Of a DNA stretch of 64,000 nucleotides, positions 1-8,226 are shown in pieces. This stretch comes from Nocardia cyriacigeorgica. GTDB lineage: Bacteria; Actinomycetota; Actinomycetes; Mycobacteriales; Mycobacteriaceae. A program made the translations under genes and the position numbers. The stretch is taken from assembly GCF_029868385.1 (NCBI RefSeq), contig NZ_JARWNX010000037.1:62001-126000 (forward strand), read 5' to 3'. Numbering within the stretch: position 1 is the stretch's first letter; every line of letters starts with the position of its first letter. The notes beneath the pieces are model-generated. The model made no database searches and was not told the DNA's origin. It was given only the letters and a program-made list of their open reading frames with translations.

Positions 1-98
1 ACGGCCGCGTTCGTAGTCCCGCAGTCGACCATCGGGTCCGAACCAGATCGGCAGCTTCACGGAGCGGCGGGAGGGGATCGAGGCCGAAGCTCGGCGGC

Positions 99-677
99 AT
101 GGTGTTGCTGGATGCTGGATCGGTGCACCGCCGCGTCCAGCTGCGTGCGCAGCGTGGTCGGCCGTTCGGTGAGCGGGTCGCGTGGGCGGCGTTGGCGCTG
201 CTTTCCGGGCGTCGGGCCGATTGGATCTCGGCTTCGGAGCTGACCCGGCTCACCCACCGGCTCCGACGATCGGACGCCACCGACGTCGCGCTCCTGACCC
301 GGCGTCGTGCGGTGGTCCACCGTATGAGCGGCTGGACGAATCGAGGCGACATCGGCGGATACTTGGTGGCGAGCGGGGTGAGTGCGCTGCGCCGGGGCGA
401 AACCGCCGCAAGATTCGAGCTGGGATCGGCTGGCGCCATCGTCGCCGACGGTTATGTCCTCACTGCCGACTTCGCTTCACTGACTGCTGAATTCGGGCTG
501 GTAGACAATGCGGACGAAGGGGACATTATCGTGCGAACGGTGACGATCCCGGACGCTTTCGCCGCGGGTGATACACCAATCGCCGCCGTGGCCGCCGACC
601 TGATGGATTCCCTCGACACCCGCGAGCGCAGTGCGGGTACGCGAGTGCTGCAACAGCTGCTCGATGAGTTCCGGTAG
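99..677 (+). CDS. AbiEi/HTH-type antitoxin-like protein, possibly 5'-incomplete
   Basis: The 192-residue frame reads as the middle and C-terminal part of actinobacterial HTH/AbiEi-type antitoxin-like proteins: an Arg-rich segment leading into VAWAALALLSG, then a C-terminal helix with DLMDSLDTRERSAGTRVL, as in proteins that partner AbiEii-type nucleotidyltransferase toxins. The frame stays open to the left window edge, and there is no clear ribosome site before the ATG at 99, so the true start may lie outside the window or the N-terminus may have decayed. No AbiEii partner follows; the next sequence is a remnant on the other strand. This is inference from overall pattern; it could equally be an unrelated hypothetical protein. 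Confidence 0.5.
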   Translation: MVLLDAGSVHRRVQLRAQRGRPFGERVAWAALALLSGRRADWISASELTRLTHRLRRSDATDVALLTRRRAVVHRMSGWTNRGDIGGYLVASGVSALRRGETAARFELGSAGAIVADGYVLTADFASLTAEFGLVDNADEGDIIVRTVTIPDAFAAGDTPIAAVAADLMDSLDTRERSAGTRVLQQLLDEFR

Positions 678-689
678 CGAGGGCCGCCC

Positions 690-850
690 GTCAGGATTTC
701 GACCGAGGGCGCGGCGAGTCGACCCGCTTTGTACACATCCGCCTGCGTGATCCGGCGCAGTCCTTCCAGGGACCTCATTCGTTGGCGCCCAGCGAAAGTC
801 CCAGGACGTCGGCAACCGTGGCTACGGTCGAGATGCTGGTGGATCCGGTG
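690..850 (-). pseudogene. HipB/HipA-like toxin-antitoxin remnant
   Basis: Read on the minus strand, one frame ends with STVATVADVLGLSLGANE and a stop, which looks like the last helix of an XRE (HipB-like) antitoxin. Its TGA overlaps an ATG (plus position 778) that opens MRSLEGLRRITQADVYKAG, resembling the start of HipA-type kinases (the ADVYKAGRLAA pattern). The HipA-like match ends after about 25 codons. An ATGA-coupled antitoxin-toxin pair is the usual hipBA arrangement, so I read this as the scar of a deleted module. The similarity is short and from memory, so confidence is low. Confidence 0.33.
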
Positions 851-985
851 CCGCATGAATGGGCAATATTCTGCCGGTCAGCCCCCGGTTTGGCTCGGTA
901 GGGGCCAGCTTGGCGCTCGATCGGCAGGATTCTGCCGCTTCCTGAATTCTGGGCGGGCCGAATGACAAGTGCATTCCCGCATCCC

Positions 986-1477
986 TCACCCCTCCCGATG
1001 CTCCGCGTACCACCGATCGATCAACGCCGGAAGCTCTTTCCCCATCCACACGAAGAACTCGTGCATATCTCGCACCCGCGTCGCCTCCGCACTGTCGGGG
1101 TCGGTGAAGAGGGCGAGGCCGCGGGCTGTCATGGCGGTGAGGTCTTCGTATTGGGTGGACTGCTGGCGGGTGAGTTCGGGGAGGACGCCTGAGCGTAGGA
1201 CGTAGTAATCCTTGCGGTCGCCCGGTTTGGAGACCTTGTCGACCCAGCGCATGGTGGTGAGGTTCTTGAGGGCATTGGAGATGGAGCCCTTGGATGCCTG
1301 CAATGCTTCGGCGATCTGGGCGAAGGTCTGTTCGGGGGGTGTGCAGACCATCAGCCAGCCCATGGCGCGGCCGGTCATGCGGACCAGGCCCATGCGTTCG
1401 AGTACGAGCGCGAAATCCTCGACGAAGGCCAATTGCTCCGGGGTCGGGGCCGCCGGGTCGTGTTCGGAGCTGGTCAT
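986..1477 (-). CDS. MarR/GbsR-family transcriptional regulator
   Basis: A 163-residue winged-helix regulator. After a short polar N-terminus comes an alpha-helical segment (EDFALVLERMGLVRMTGRAMGW), then the helix-turn-helix around ASKGSISNALKNLTTMRWVD and a wing with KPGDRKDYYVL, typical of GbsR/MarR proteins beside ABC exporters. I chose the ATG at 1477 because GAAAGGGA sits just upstream; the frame could be extended to 1555 but that part lacks a ribosome site and crosses a terminator hairpin. It is the last gene of an exporter operon, behind an intrinsic terminator (1510-1542), and probably represses the operon through the palindrome at 3300-3319. The ligand is unknown. Confidence 0.85.
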   Translation of the reverse strand: MTSSEHDPAAPTPEQLAFVEDFALVLERMGLVRMTGRAMGWLMVCTPPEQTFAQIAEALQASKGSISNALKNLTTMRWVDKVSKPGDRKDYYVLRSGVLPELTRQQSTQYEDLTAMTARGLALFTDPDSAEATRVRDMHEFFVWMGKELPALIDRWYAEHREG

Positions 1478-1509
1478 CGGTCGAGTATCCCTTTCGGCTG
1501 GAGGAACAG

Positions 1510-1542
1510 AAAAACGGGGCGAGCCGCCACGGCCCGCCCCGT
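1510..1542 (-). terminator. Intrinsic terminator between exporter permease and regulator
   Basis: On the minus strand ACGGGGCG pairs perfectly with CGCCCCGT across a 13-nt loop and is followed by TTTTT. It lies in the 74-nt gap between the permease and the regulator, so most transcripts should stop after the permease, and the regulator would be made by read-through or from its own promoter. Confidence 0.7.
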
Positions 1543-1551
1543 GCGCGGAGT

Positions 1552-2316
1552 TCACACCGCGAGGTCCCGACGGTCGAAGCTCACCACCGCGAGCACCAGC
1601 GCCGCCGCCGCGGCCGCGGCGAGCACCGCCAGATGCATCCCATTCCAGCCGTTGACCAGCGGAGAATCACCGTTGGCGTAGTAGAACGGCGAGAGCTTGC
1701 GCAACCAGTCGCCGCCGAGATTGTTGGCCAGGTATCCACCCACCGCGAGCAGCGCCGCCACACCGAGGGCCAGCGATCGCTTCCCGGTCGCCGCGCCCAC
1801 CAGCAGTGCCACCGTCCCGGTGAGCAGTGCGAGCAGGCCGAGTCCGGCGCTGGCAGCGATGATATTTCCGGTCTCCACGTCGAGTTTGCCCGCGTTCGCG
1901 CCCGCGATCACGCTCACCGTGAGCACCGCGGTCACGATCGCGATCTGCGTGGCGAGTGCGGCGAACCGCTGAAGCAGCAGACTGTTTCGGCTGATCGGCT
2001 GCGCGAGAAGCAGGTCAAGTGTCCCGTTCTCCTCCTGCGTCGCCGATCTGGTGGCGATGGTGACCGCGAAGATCAACATCAGCAGCAGACCCATCAGCGA
2101 ATACACCGTGGAATTGAGAAAGCCGGTGCCGCTGGCGAAATCGCTCAATCCCATCGCGTCGTACATGCTGTTCTGCTGGATATCGAGCGAGCCCTGCTCT
2201 TTGAGCGATTCATAGGAGGGCAGGTAGAGCGTCGGGACGACGGCCAAACCGGCCGACCAGCCGATCAGTCCGCGCCGCTGGTCTTTGAGCGTCTGGGTGA
2301 AAACCGTGCGCTTCAT
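1552..2316 (-). CDS. ABC transporter permease (ABC-2 type)
   Basis: A 254-residue integral membrane protein with about six hydrophobic segments: one near the start after KDQRRGLIGWSAG, a pair around TVYSLMGLLLMLIFAVTI and the following helices, then two long segments near ALLAVGG and a C-terminal alanine-rich helix. The motif EENGTLDLLLAQPISR between helices is typical of ABC-2 permeases that work with a CcmA-type ATPase. The ATG at 2316 is set by GGAGAA seven bases upstream; the longer open frame overlaps the ATPase gene and is not coding. It lies 34 nt after the ATPase gene and should form the membrane channel of the exporter. The substrate is unknown; a drug or lipid-like compound is plausible. 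Confidence 0.85.
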   Translation of the reverse strand: MKRTVFTQTLKDQRRGLIGWSAGLAVVPTLYLPSYESLKEQGSLDIQQNSMYDAMGLSDFASGTGFLNSTVYSLMGLLLMLIFAVTIATRSATQEENGTLDLLLAQPISRNSLLLQRFAALATQIAIVTAVLTVSVIAGANAGKLDVETGNIIAASAGLGLLALLTGTVALLVGAATGKRSLALGVAALLAVGGYLANNLGGDWLRKLSPFYYANGDSPLVNGWNGMHLAVLAAAAAAALVLAVVSFDRRDLAV

Positions 2317-2350
2317 GGCGAATTCTCCTGTGTGGAAAGCGAAGTGATGG

Positions 2351-3238
2351 TCAGCGGCCGTAGAGGGCGAAGAAGATCTGTTCCAGGTCGGGCTCATTGG
2401 ACAGCACACTGACCAGCTGATACTTGGCGGCGACCTTGAACAGCGCGTCCACTTCACCCTCGGTGGTGCAGCGCACGGTCGCGCCGTCGATGGTCAGATC
2501 GTGCACACCGGGCAGGCGGGCGAAATCGTCGGCGAAGATCTCCTCACCGAATGTCAGTTCGACCGAACGCGGTGAGCGCCTGCGCAGATCCTCCACGTTC
2601 TCGGTGCCGAGCAGTTTCCCGGCGCGCATGATCACGGCGCGGTCGGCGGTCTGCTGCACCTCGGTGAGGATGTGCGAGGACATGAACACCGTCTGCCCGT
2701 TGTTCTTGGCTTCGGTCACCAGATCGAGGAAACGCTGCTGGAGCAGCGGGTCGAGGCCGGAGGTGGGTTCGTCCAGGATCAGCAGGTCGGGCTTGTGCAT
2801 GAACGCGGCGATGATGCCGACCTTCTGCTTGTTGCCCTTCGACATCGAGCCGACCTTCTTGGACAGATCGAGGTCGAGCAGTTCGGCCAGTTCCGCGATT
2901 CGCCGCTGCGGTACGTCGCCGCGCTGGTCGGCGAGAAAGGTCAGCAGATCGCGCGCCGAGTCGCGCCCTTCGATCGCCAGCTCACCGGGCAGATAGCCGA
3001 TCCGCTGACGCAGTTCGGCGCCACCGGATCGTGGGTCCGTCCCGAGCACCTCGACGTAGCCCGAGGTGGGTCGGATCAGGTCGAGCAGGATTCGGATGGT
3101 GGTGGACTTGCCGGCTCCGTTGGGGCCGAGAAAGCCGAACACCTCGCCCGCATAAACCTCCAGCTCGAGATCGGTGAGCGCGATGTGCTTGCCGTAGTGC
3201 TTGGTGAGGCCCTCGGTGCGGATGGCGGCGGTGGTCAT
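2351..3238 (-). CDS. ABC transporter ATP-binding protein
   Basis: A 295-residue ATPase with Walker A GPNGAGKST, a signature-like SMSKGNKQKVG and Walker B LLILDEPTSGLDPL, followed by the C-terminal domain usual in CcmA/DrrA-type exporters. The ATG at 3238 has AAGGAG directly upstream; an extension to 3358 would run across the promoter and operator. First gene of the operon ATPase-permease-regulator, driven from the promoter at 3299-3334. It couples ATP hydrolysis to the adjacent permease. The family assignment is firm; the exported compound is not known. Confidence 0.92.
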   Translation of the reverse strand: MTTAAIRTEGLTKHYGKHIALTDLELEVYAGEVFGFLGPNGAGKSTTIRILLDLIRPTSGYVEVLGTDPRSGGAELRQRIGYLPGELAIEGRDSARDLLTFLADQRGDVPQRRIAELAELLDLDLSKKVGSMSKGNKQKVGIIAAFMHKPDLLILDEPTSGLDPLLQQRFLDLVTEAKNNGQTVFMSSHILTEVQQTADRAVIMRAGKLLGTENVEDLRRRSPRSVELTFGEEIFADDFARLPGVHDLTIDGATVRCTTEGEVDALFKVAAKYQLVSVLSNEPDLEQIFFALYGR

Positions 3239-3299
3239 GGTGCTCCTTGCAGAGGATTCCGATAGCCGTTCAGCCCTGCGCGTTTCGCAAGGATTGATA

Positions 3300-3334
3300 T
3301 GTTCAGTAAAGACTGAACACAAAGAACATGTCAA
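3300..3334 (-). promoter_or_regulatory. Promoter with overlapping operator for the ABC exporter operon
   Basis: The palindrome TGTTCAGTAAAGACTGAACA (3300-3319) has 8-bp perfect arms around a 4-nt centre. On the minus strand a TTGACA (3329-3334) stands 18 bp upstream of TTTACT (3305-3310), which lies inside the palindrome. A protein bound there would block the -10 element. The regulator encoded at the end of the operon is the natural candidate. Confidence 0.65.
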
Positions 3335-3434
3335 CACTTCGTGCGAGCTTTCGCTCACCGACTACCGTGATCTGCCGTCTACCTGCGGCTGTGTGCTGAC
3401 GCCACCGGATCGCCGAGCTGGCGGCGGTCGGGAA

Positions 3435-4088
3435 TCAGGCGTGCACGGGGGTCGACGGCGCGGGGCCGAGCGTGCCGTGCAGATTCGCGATCACCGTCCG
3501 GCCGAGGGCGTTGTTGCCCACACCGCCGATCACCGCGCCGATACCGGCCGGAATCACCTTGCCGAACATGAGCACACCGCGTTTCACCAGGTACTGCACC
3601 AGGAAACGCTTCATGGGCGAGTCGTCCATGCGGTTGAGGCCGGGAATCCAGTTGCCGAGCGCGTCCGCCCACTTACCGGCCGCATGACCGGCGGTCTGCC
3701 CGAGCGCTTTGGTCCCGGCCTGACCGAGTACCACCGCCGACACCAGGCGACCGTCCAGCACTTCGTCGGGCGTCATCTCGTAGACCGCCGCCGCCCCGGT
3801 GGTCAATACGCTCGACGCTTCCAGGAACACCAGCGTGTCGGCGCCCGTCGCGAACAGCGCCACCACCGTCCCTACGCCGGGAACCGCCGCACTCAACCCG
3901 ACGCTCACCCCGCTCACGGTCACCGCGATCAGATAGTGCCGCTCCAGCCGCCCCACGATCTGCTCGGCCGACTCCTCCGGATGACGCCCCCGCACCCACT
4001 CCGCATACTTCGCCACCACCGGCGCCTGCGCATACGCGGCCCGATCCAACGCCGACACCACACCCTTGTCGAGGAATTCCCGCAGCAT
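3435..4088 (-). CDS. EcsC-like membrane-associated protein of unknown function
   Basis: A 217-residue protein with two glycine-rich hydrophobic stretches: residues around 55-90 (GVSVGLSAAVPGVGTVVALF) and around 175-195 (FGKVIPAGIGAVIGGVGNN). The second, with its IPAGIGAVIG pattern, resembles the EcsC family. The start is well supported by AGGAGG eight bases before the ATG. It stands alone, 197 nt from the exporter operon and 184 nt after gnd on the same strand. No enzyme motif is visible. Function unknown. Confidence 0.6.
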   Translation of the reverse strand: MLREFLDKGVVSALDRAAYAQAPVVAKYAEWVRGRHPEESAEQIVGRLERHYLIAVTVSGVSVGLSAAVPGVGTVVALFATGADTLVFLEASSVLTTGAAAVYEMTPDEVLDGRLVSAVVLGQAGTKALGQTAGHAAGKWADALGNWIPGLNRMDDSPMKRFLVQYLVKRGVLMFGKVIPAGIGAVIGGVGNNALGRTVIANLHGTLGPAPSTPVHA

Positions 4089-4272
4089 AGAACCAGCCTC
4101 CTAGCCTTCCGCCGCAGCACAGCGGACGTCGGTACCCAGAGTCGACACGTGCCCCGCGCCGATCGTCACGCCCCCGAGCCGATGACCTCCATCACCCACC
4201 CCACCGGTCGCGCCGAATATAGCCGACCACACCGGTGCCGATAGGTAGACGCGCAGTTCAGAAAGGGGATCC

Positions 4273-5298
4273 CTACGGCAGCTCGTTGTGGCCGCCGAAG
4301 GCTTTGCGCATGGCGGAGAGCATCTTGTCGGCGTAGTGCGATTCGCCGCGTGAGGAGAAGCGCTGGAACAGGGCGGCGGCGAGGACGGGGACGGGGACGC
4401 CGATGTCGATGGCGGCGTCGACGGTCCAGCGACCTTCGCCGGAATCGGAGACGCGGCCGTCGAAGGAGTCGAGGTTCGGGTCGGCGTACAGGGCGCTCGC
4501 GGTGAGGTCGAGCAACCAGGAGGCGACCACCGAACCGCGCCGCCACACCTCGGTCACTTCGGGGATGTCGATGTCGTATCGGTAGTACTCGGGGTGCTCG
4601 AGCGGAGTCTGTTCGGCCGAATGCTCGGCGTCGTGGCGTTCGGCGCCGTAATCGGCCTTGTGCAGGATGTTGAGGCCCTCGGCGTAGGCGGCCATGGCGC
4701 CGTATTCGATGCCGTTGTGCACCATCTTCACGAAATGCCCCGCACCCGCCGGACCGCAGTGCAGGTAGCCCTGTTCGGCGGGGGATGGCTCGCCGGTGCG
4801 GCCGGGGGTGCGCGGTGCGGCATCCACACCGGGGGCGATGGAACGCAGCAGCGGCTCCAGGTACGCCACCTGGTCGGCTTCGCCGCCGATCATCAGGCAG
4901 AAGCCGCGGTCCAGGCCGAATACGCCGCCCGAGGTGCCGATATCGAGGTAGTGGATGCCTTTGGGGGTCAGCCGCGCGGCGCGCTGGATGTCCTCGTGAT
5001 AGCGGCTGTTGCCGCCGTCGATGATGATGTCACCGGCTTCGAGCAGTTCGGCGACCTCATCGATCACCGCGCCCGTCGCACCGGCCGGGATCATCACCCA
5101 CACCACGCGCGGGGTTTCCAGCTTGGCGATGAACTCGGGCAGCTCGGTGGTGCCGGAGAACGAGTCGCCCAGTTCGGCGCCGAGTTCATCGATCAGCGCG
5201 GCGTGACGTTCGTACCCGACGGCGGTGTGCCCATCTCTGACGATCCGGCGCACGAGATTGGCGCCCATCCTGCCGAGGCCGATCATTCCCAGCTGCAT
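4273..5298 (-). CDS. gnd: 6-phosphogluconate dehydrogenase, decarboxylating (NAD-type short form)
   Basis: A 341-residue dehydrogenase with the N-terminal dinucleotide site GLGRMGANL, the motifs GGNSRYHED and DIGTSGGVFGLDRG, and the catalytic segment FVKMVHNGIEYG with its lysine. It oxidises and decarboxylates 6-phosphogluconate to ribulose 5-phosphate in the pentose phosphate pathway. The length matches the short (about 300-340 residue) class rather than the 470-residue enzyme; that class usually prefers NAD. Two in-frame ATGs lie close together: AGGAG is adjacent to the first and about eight bases before the second at 5298, so I chose 5298. The long upstream extension contains a hairpin region and is not coding. 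Confidence 0.93.
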   Translation of the reverse strand: MQLGMIGLGRMGANLVRRIVRDGHTAVGYERHAALIDELGAELGDSFSGTTELPEFIAKLETPRVVWVMIPAGATGAVIDEVAELLEAGDIIIDGGNSRYHEDIQRAARLTPKGIHYLDIGTSGGVFGLDRGFCLMIGGEADQVAYLEPLLRSIAPGVDAAPRTPGRTGEPSPAEQGYLHCGPAGAGHFVKMVHNGIEYGAMAAYAEGLNILHKADYGAERHDAEHSAEQTPLEHPEYYRYDIDIPEVTEVWRRGSVVASWLLDLTASALYADPNLDSFDGRVSDSGEGRWTVDAAIDIGVPVPVLAAALFQRFSSRGESHYADKMLSAMRKAFGGHNELP

Positions 5299-5413
5299 GC
5301 CATCCATCTCCTCGTTCGTCGTCAGCCCTGGTCGAGCACGATTGTCCCGCGCCGGGAGAAAAAGATGTCGTAAGGCGGTGTAACGCGATGAGTGCGGCGC
5401 CGATAGACAGATC

Positions 5414-5464
5414 GGCTCCGTGTAGTTGCCAGACCCCCGACCCGGCAACTGCACGGAGCCTTTT
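5414..5464 (+). terminator. Strong hairpin with T-tract upstream of the VanW gene
   Basis: Arms at 5414-5430 and 5444-5460 pair over 17 bp with one wobble; the loop is AGACCCCCGACCC and TTTT follows on the plus strand. No plus-strand gene precedes it: gnd runs away on the minus strand from 5298. It could end a short RNA or act as an attenuator in the leader of the gene at 5614. Confidence 0.6.
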
Positions 5465-5613
5465 GGTGTGCGAACCGCAACTTTGCCCGTTGTTTGCCGG
5501 GTTACCGTCCGGTGTGATCTGCGCGGCACTGACGCGGGTGACGCCGACCGTTATCGTTGGGCGGAGCGCGCACCGCGCGAGAACCATGCAACCCGATGTG
5601 GGGAGGACGATTC

Positions 5614-8190
5614 GTGACCGGCGAGTCGAACACCGGACGCGGCGACAGACCCGAGCCCGCCCGCCGCGCACAGCCCACCAACAGCGGGCTGCGCCAGTTC
5701 CTCGAATCGGCCCGAGCCCAGCAGCAGCAACAGCGCCGCGAGGCAGCGCAGGCTCAGCAGCCGCACGAGACTCAGCAGTCACTCGGGGACCATCGGCCTC
5801 CGCAGCACCAGGATTCACCGGATGCCACCGGACTAAACCATGCGACGCCTCCTCCCCCCGACAACCCGCGGGCAGGCAATGACAACCCCCGAATAGGCAG
5901 TGCGCCGTCGCCCCAGGATTACGCGACGCAGCGCCTACCCGTTCCACCGAATCATGCCGCTCCGTCGACCGAACCGCTGCGCGAAACGGCCCGCGCCGCG
6001 ACCCCGAACGAGCCGCACGGCCACGACATCGGTGATCTGGACGATCCACAGCCGACCACCCGGTTCGCGCCGATCACCGGCGACCGTCCGCCCCACTCCG
6101 CCCCGCCGCCCGAATCGGACGCACAGGCCCCGCTGCGCGGTCTCGCATCGGCCGGTCCCGATCCCGTACGCACACAACACATCCGCGTCCCGAACGGATC
6201 AGCGGACGCCGATGGGCAGCAGCACGATCTGTTCACCGCGGCGGCGCCTTCATCCACGAACAACCCACAGTCCACGCTGCGGTTCGCGCCGGACGCCGCC
6301 CAGAACACCCAACGGATGGCCCTGACTCCGGCAGAACAGGATTCGTTGCGACATCAGGGTGCCGAGCCCACGCGTCCGACGCAGAGCGCGCCCGATTCGT
6401 TCGGTTCCGAGCCCACCGGTGCGCCCCGACCACCTGCTCCGCGCGGGCCGGGTGAGCGTCGCCCGATCTCGCGCTCATCGGAGGAGCCGAAGAAGGGCCA
6501 CGAGTTCCGCCAGGTCCTCCGATCGCCGAAGGCGCGCAAGATCGGTATTGCCGCCGGTGCGGTGCTCGGGCTCGGACTGCTGGGGTATGTGGCCGATCTG
6601 GCGATGTCGTCGGGTGAGGTGCCGCGTGGTGTGGTGGTCGCCGGTGTCGATATCGGTGGCATGGACAAAGCGGCTGCCGATGCGCGGCTGCGCGCGGAAC
6701 TGGACGGTCGCGCCGACCGGGAGATTCCGGTCACGATCGGCGATGTGCAGACCACCCTTGTGCCGGGCGATGCCGGGCTCGGCGTCGACTGGGACGGCAC
6801 CTGGGATCGGATCGGCGGCCAGCCGCTCAACCCGATCACCCGTCTGACCTCGCTGTTCGGCACCGAAACCGTCGAGGTGGACAGTGCCGTGGACGAACAG
6901 GCGCTCGGCGCCACCCTCGACGAACTCCGGGTGCACGACCGCCCGACCGTCGAGGGCGCCATCGTCTTCGAGAACGCGCAGCCGGTCGCGGTGGCCCCGG
7001 TGCCCGGCCGCGTGCTCGATGTGGCGGCGGCGCGCGGCGTGCTGGTCGACGACTGGGTCGCGGGTACGTCGATGAACCTGCCGGTGGTGCCCGCGCCGGT
7101 CGCAGTGCGTCAGGACGCCATCGATCAGGCGCTGCACCAGATCGCCCAGCCCGCGGTGTCGGGCCCGGTGGTGTTCGACGGTAAGGGCGGCAAGGCCGTC
7201 CTCGCGCCGGAGCAGATCGCCGCGATCGTGTCCTTCGCGCCGGACGGCAACGGCGGCCTCACCCCGCGTATTGATCAGAAGGTCGCCACCGACCTGCTGG
7301 CGCCGCAGCTGAAGGAGTCGGAGGTCGAACCGAAGGACGCGACCTTCACGCTGACCGGCAGCAAGCCCACCGTGGTGCCGTCGGTGGTCGGCGACAAGAT
7401 CAACTGGCCCAAGACGCTCGAACCGCTGTCGACGCTGCTGGCTGCCTCGGGACCGCAGCGCACCGCCGCCGCGGTGTACGAGCGGGTCGAGCCGAAGCTG
7501 ACGACCGCGGCCGCCGACGCCCTCGGAATCGTCGAGCCCATGGGCGAATTCACCACCGGCGGATTCAGCGGCCCATCCGGCGTGAATATCCGCACCGTGG
7601 CCAGGAAGGTCGACGGCGCCGTGGTGAAACCCGGAGACACCTTCTCGCTCAACGAGTTCACCGGCCCGCGTGGTACCGCGGAGGGGTATGTCGAATCCGG
7701 CATCATCGATCACGGCCGCCCGAGCACCGCGGTCGGCGGTGGTATCAGCCAGTTCGCGACCACCCTCTACAACGCCGCGTATTTCGCCGGACTCGAGGAC
7801 GCCGGCCATACCGAGCACAGCTATTACATCTCGCGATATCCGGCCGCGCGGGAGGCCACCGTATTCGACGGTGCGATCGACCTCAGCTTCCGCAACAACA
7901 CGCCGAACGGCATCTACATCGAGGCCAGCGCCAACGGTTCCCAAGTGACAGTGCGTATCTGGGGCACCAAGACCGTCGAGGTGGAATCCATCACCGGCGA
8001 GCGCACGAAGCCGACGGAACCGAAAACCATCACCCTGCCCAAGGGCGACGAGTGCATCGCCACCGAGGGCGCCGACGGATTCACCGTCAGCGACACCAGG
8101 GTGATCACCGATATCGCTACCGGTAGAGAGGTTTCGCGCACGACGCGGACCGTGAAATACGATCCGATCCCCATCGTCAAATGTGAGTAG
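5614..8190 (+). CDS. VanW-domain transmembrane protein with peptidoglycan-binding-like region
   Basis: An 858-residue protein. Residues 1 to about 305 form a long Pro/Gln/Ala-rich disordered cytoplasmic tail; about 308-330 is one membrane helix (IGIAAGAVLGLGLLGYVADL). The outer part has two related beta-rich repeats with VDIGGMDKAAADARL and GRVLDVAAARGVLVDDW, of the kind found before VanW domains, then the VanW domain near 640-790 with FSLNEFTGPRGTAEGY, VGGGISQFATTLYNAA and SYYISRYPAAREATV. GTG at 5614 was chosen because GGGAGGAC precedes it at good spacing. VanW proteins occur with cell-wall and vancomycin-resistance genes, but their biochemical role is not established; here no van genes are nearby, so a general wall-associated role is likely. 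Confidence 0.88.
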   Translation: MTGESNTGRGDRPEPARRAQPTNSGLRQFLESARAQQQQQRREAAQAQQPHETQQSLGDHRPPQHQDSPDATGLNHATPPPPDNPRAGNDNPRIGSAPSPQDYATQRLPVPPNHAAPSTEPLRETARAATPNEPHGHDIGDLDDPQPTTRFAPITGDRPPHSAPPPESDAQAPLRGLASAGPDPVRTQHIRVPNGSADADGQQHDLFTAAAPSSTNNPQSTLRFAPDAAQNTQRMALTPAEQDSLRHQGAEPTRPTQSAPDSFGSEPTGAPRPPAPRGPGERRPISRSSEEPKKGHEFRQVLRSPKARKIGIAAGAVLGLGLLGYVADLAMSSGEVPRGVVVAGVDIGGMDKAAADARLRAELDGRADREIPVTIGDVQTTLVPGDAGLGVDWDGTWDRIGGQPLNPITRLTSLFGTETVEVDSAVDEQALGATLDELRVHDRPTVEGAIVFENAQPVAVAPVPGRVLDVAAARGVLVDDWVAGTSMNLPVVPAPVAVRQDAIDQALHQIAQPAVSGPVVFDGKGGKAVLAPEQIAAIVSFAPDGNGGLTPRIDQKVATDLLAPQLKESEVEPKDATFTLTGSKPTVVPSVVGDKINWPKTLEPLSTLLAASGPQRTAAAVYERVEPKLTTAAADALGIVEPMGEFTTGGFSGPSGVNIRTVARKVDGAVVKPGDTFSLNEFTGPRGTAEGYVESGIIDHGRPSTAVGGGISQFATTLYNAAYFAGLEDAGHTEHSYYISRYPAAREATVFDGAIDLSFRNNTPNGIYIEASANGSQVTVRIWGTKTVEVESITGERTKPTEPKTITLPKGDECIATEGADGFTVSDTRVITDIATGREVSRTTRTVKYDPIPIVKCE

Positions 8191-8194
8191 CGGG

Positions 8195-8226
8195 CCCGGT
8201 GCGAGACCTCAGCGTCTCGCACCGGG
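8195..8226. terminator. Bidirectional hairpin between convergent genes
   Basis: CCCGGTGCGAGAC at 8195-8207 pairs perfectly with GTCTCGCACCGGG at 8214-8226 (13 bp, 6-nt loop). It lies between the end of the VanW gene and the end of the XRE regulator, overlapping the latter's last codons. There is no T-tract, so it would be an I-shaped terminator. Confidence 0.6.

Noticed and set aside
1..60. Minus-strand partial frame starting at GTG near position 60 (VKLPIWFGPDGRLRDYERGR)
   Set aside because: It is only 20 codons before the window edge, no ribosome site is visible, and I recognise no family. It could be the start of a real gene, but it is unsupported here.
1294..2412. Long plus-strand frame of 372 codons over the regulator and permease
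   Set aside because: It is Arg/His-rich and overlaps two well-supported genes on the other strand; typical of high-GC shadow frames.
5414..5464. Idea that this hairpin is the 6C RNA
   Set aside because: Only one C-rich loop is present and the second hairpin is missing; the true 6C candidate is at 42973-43122.
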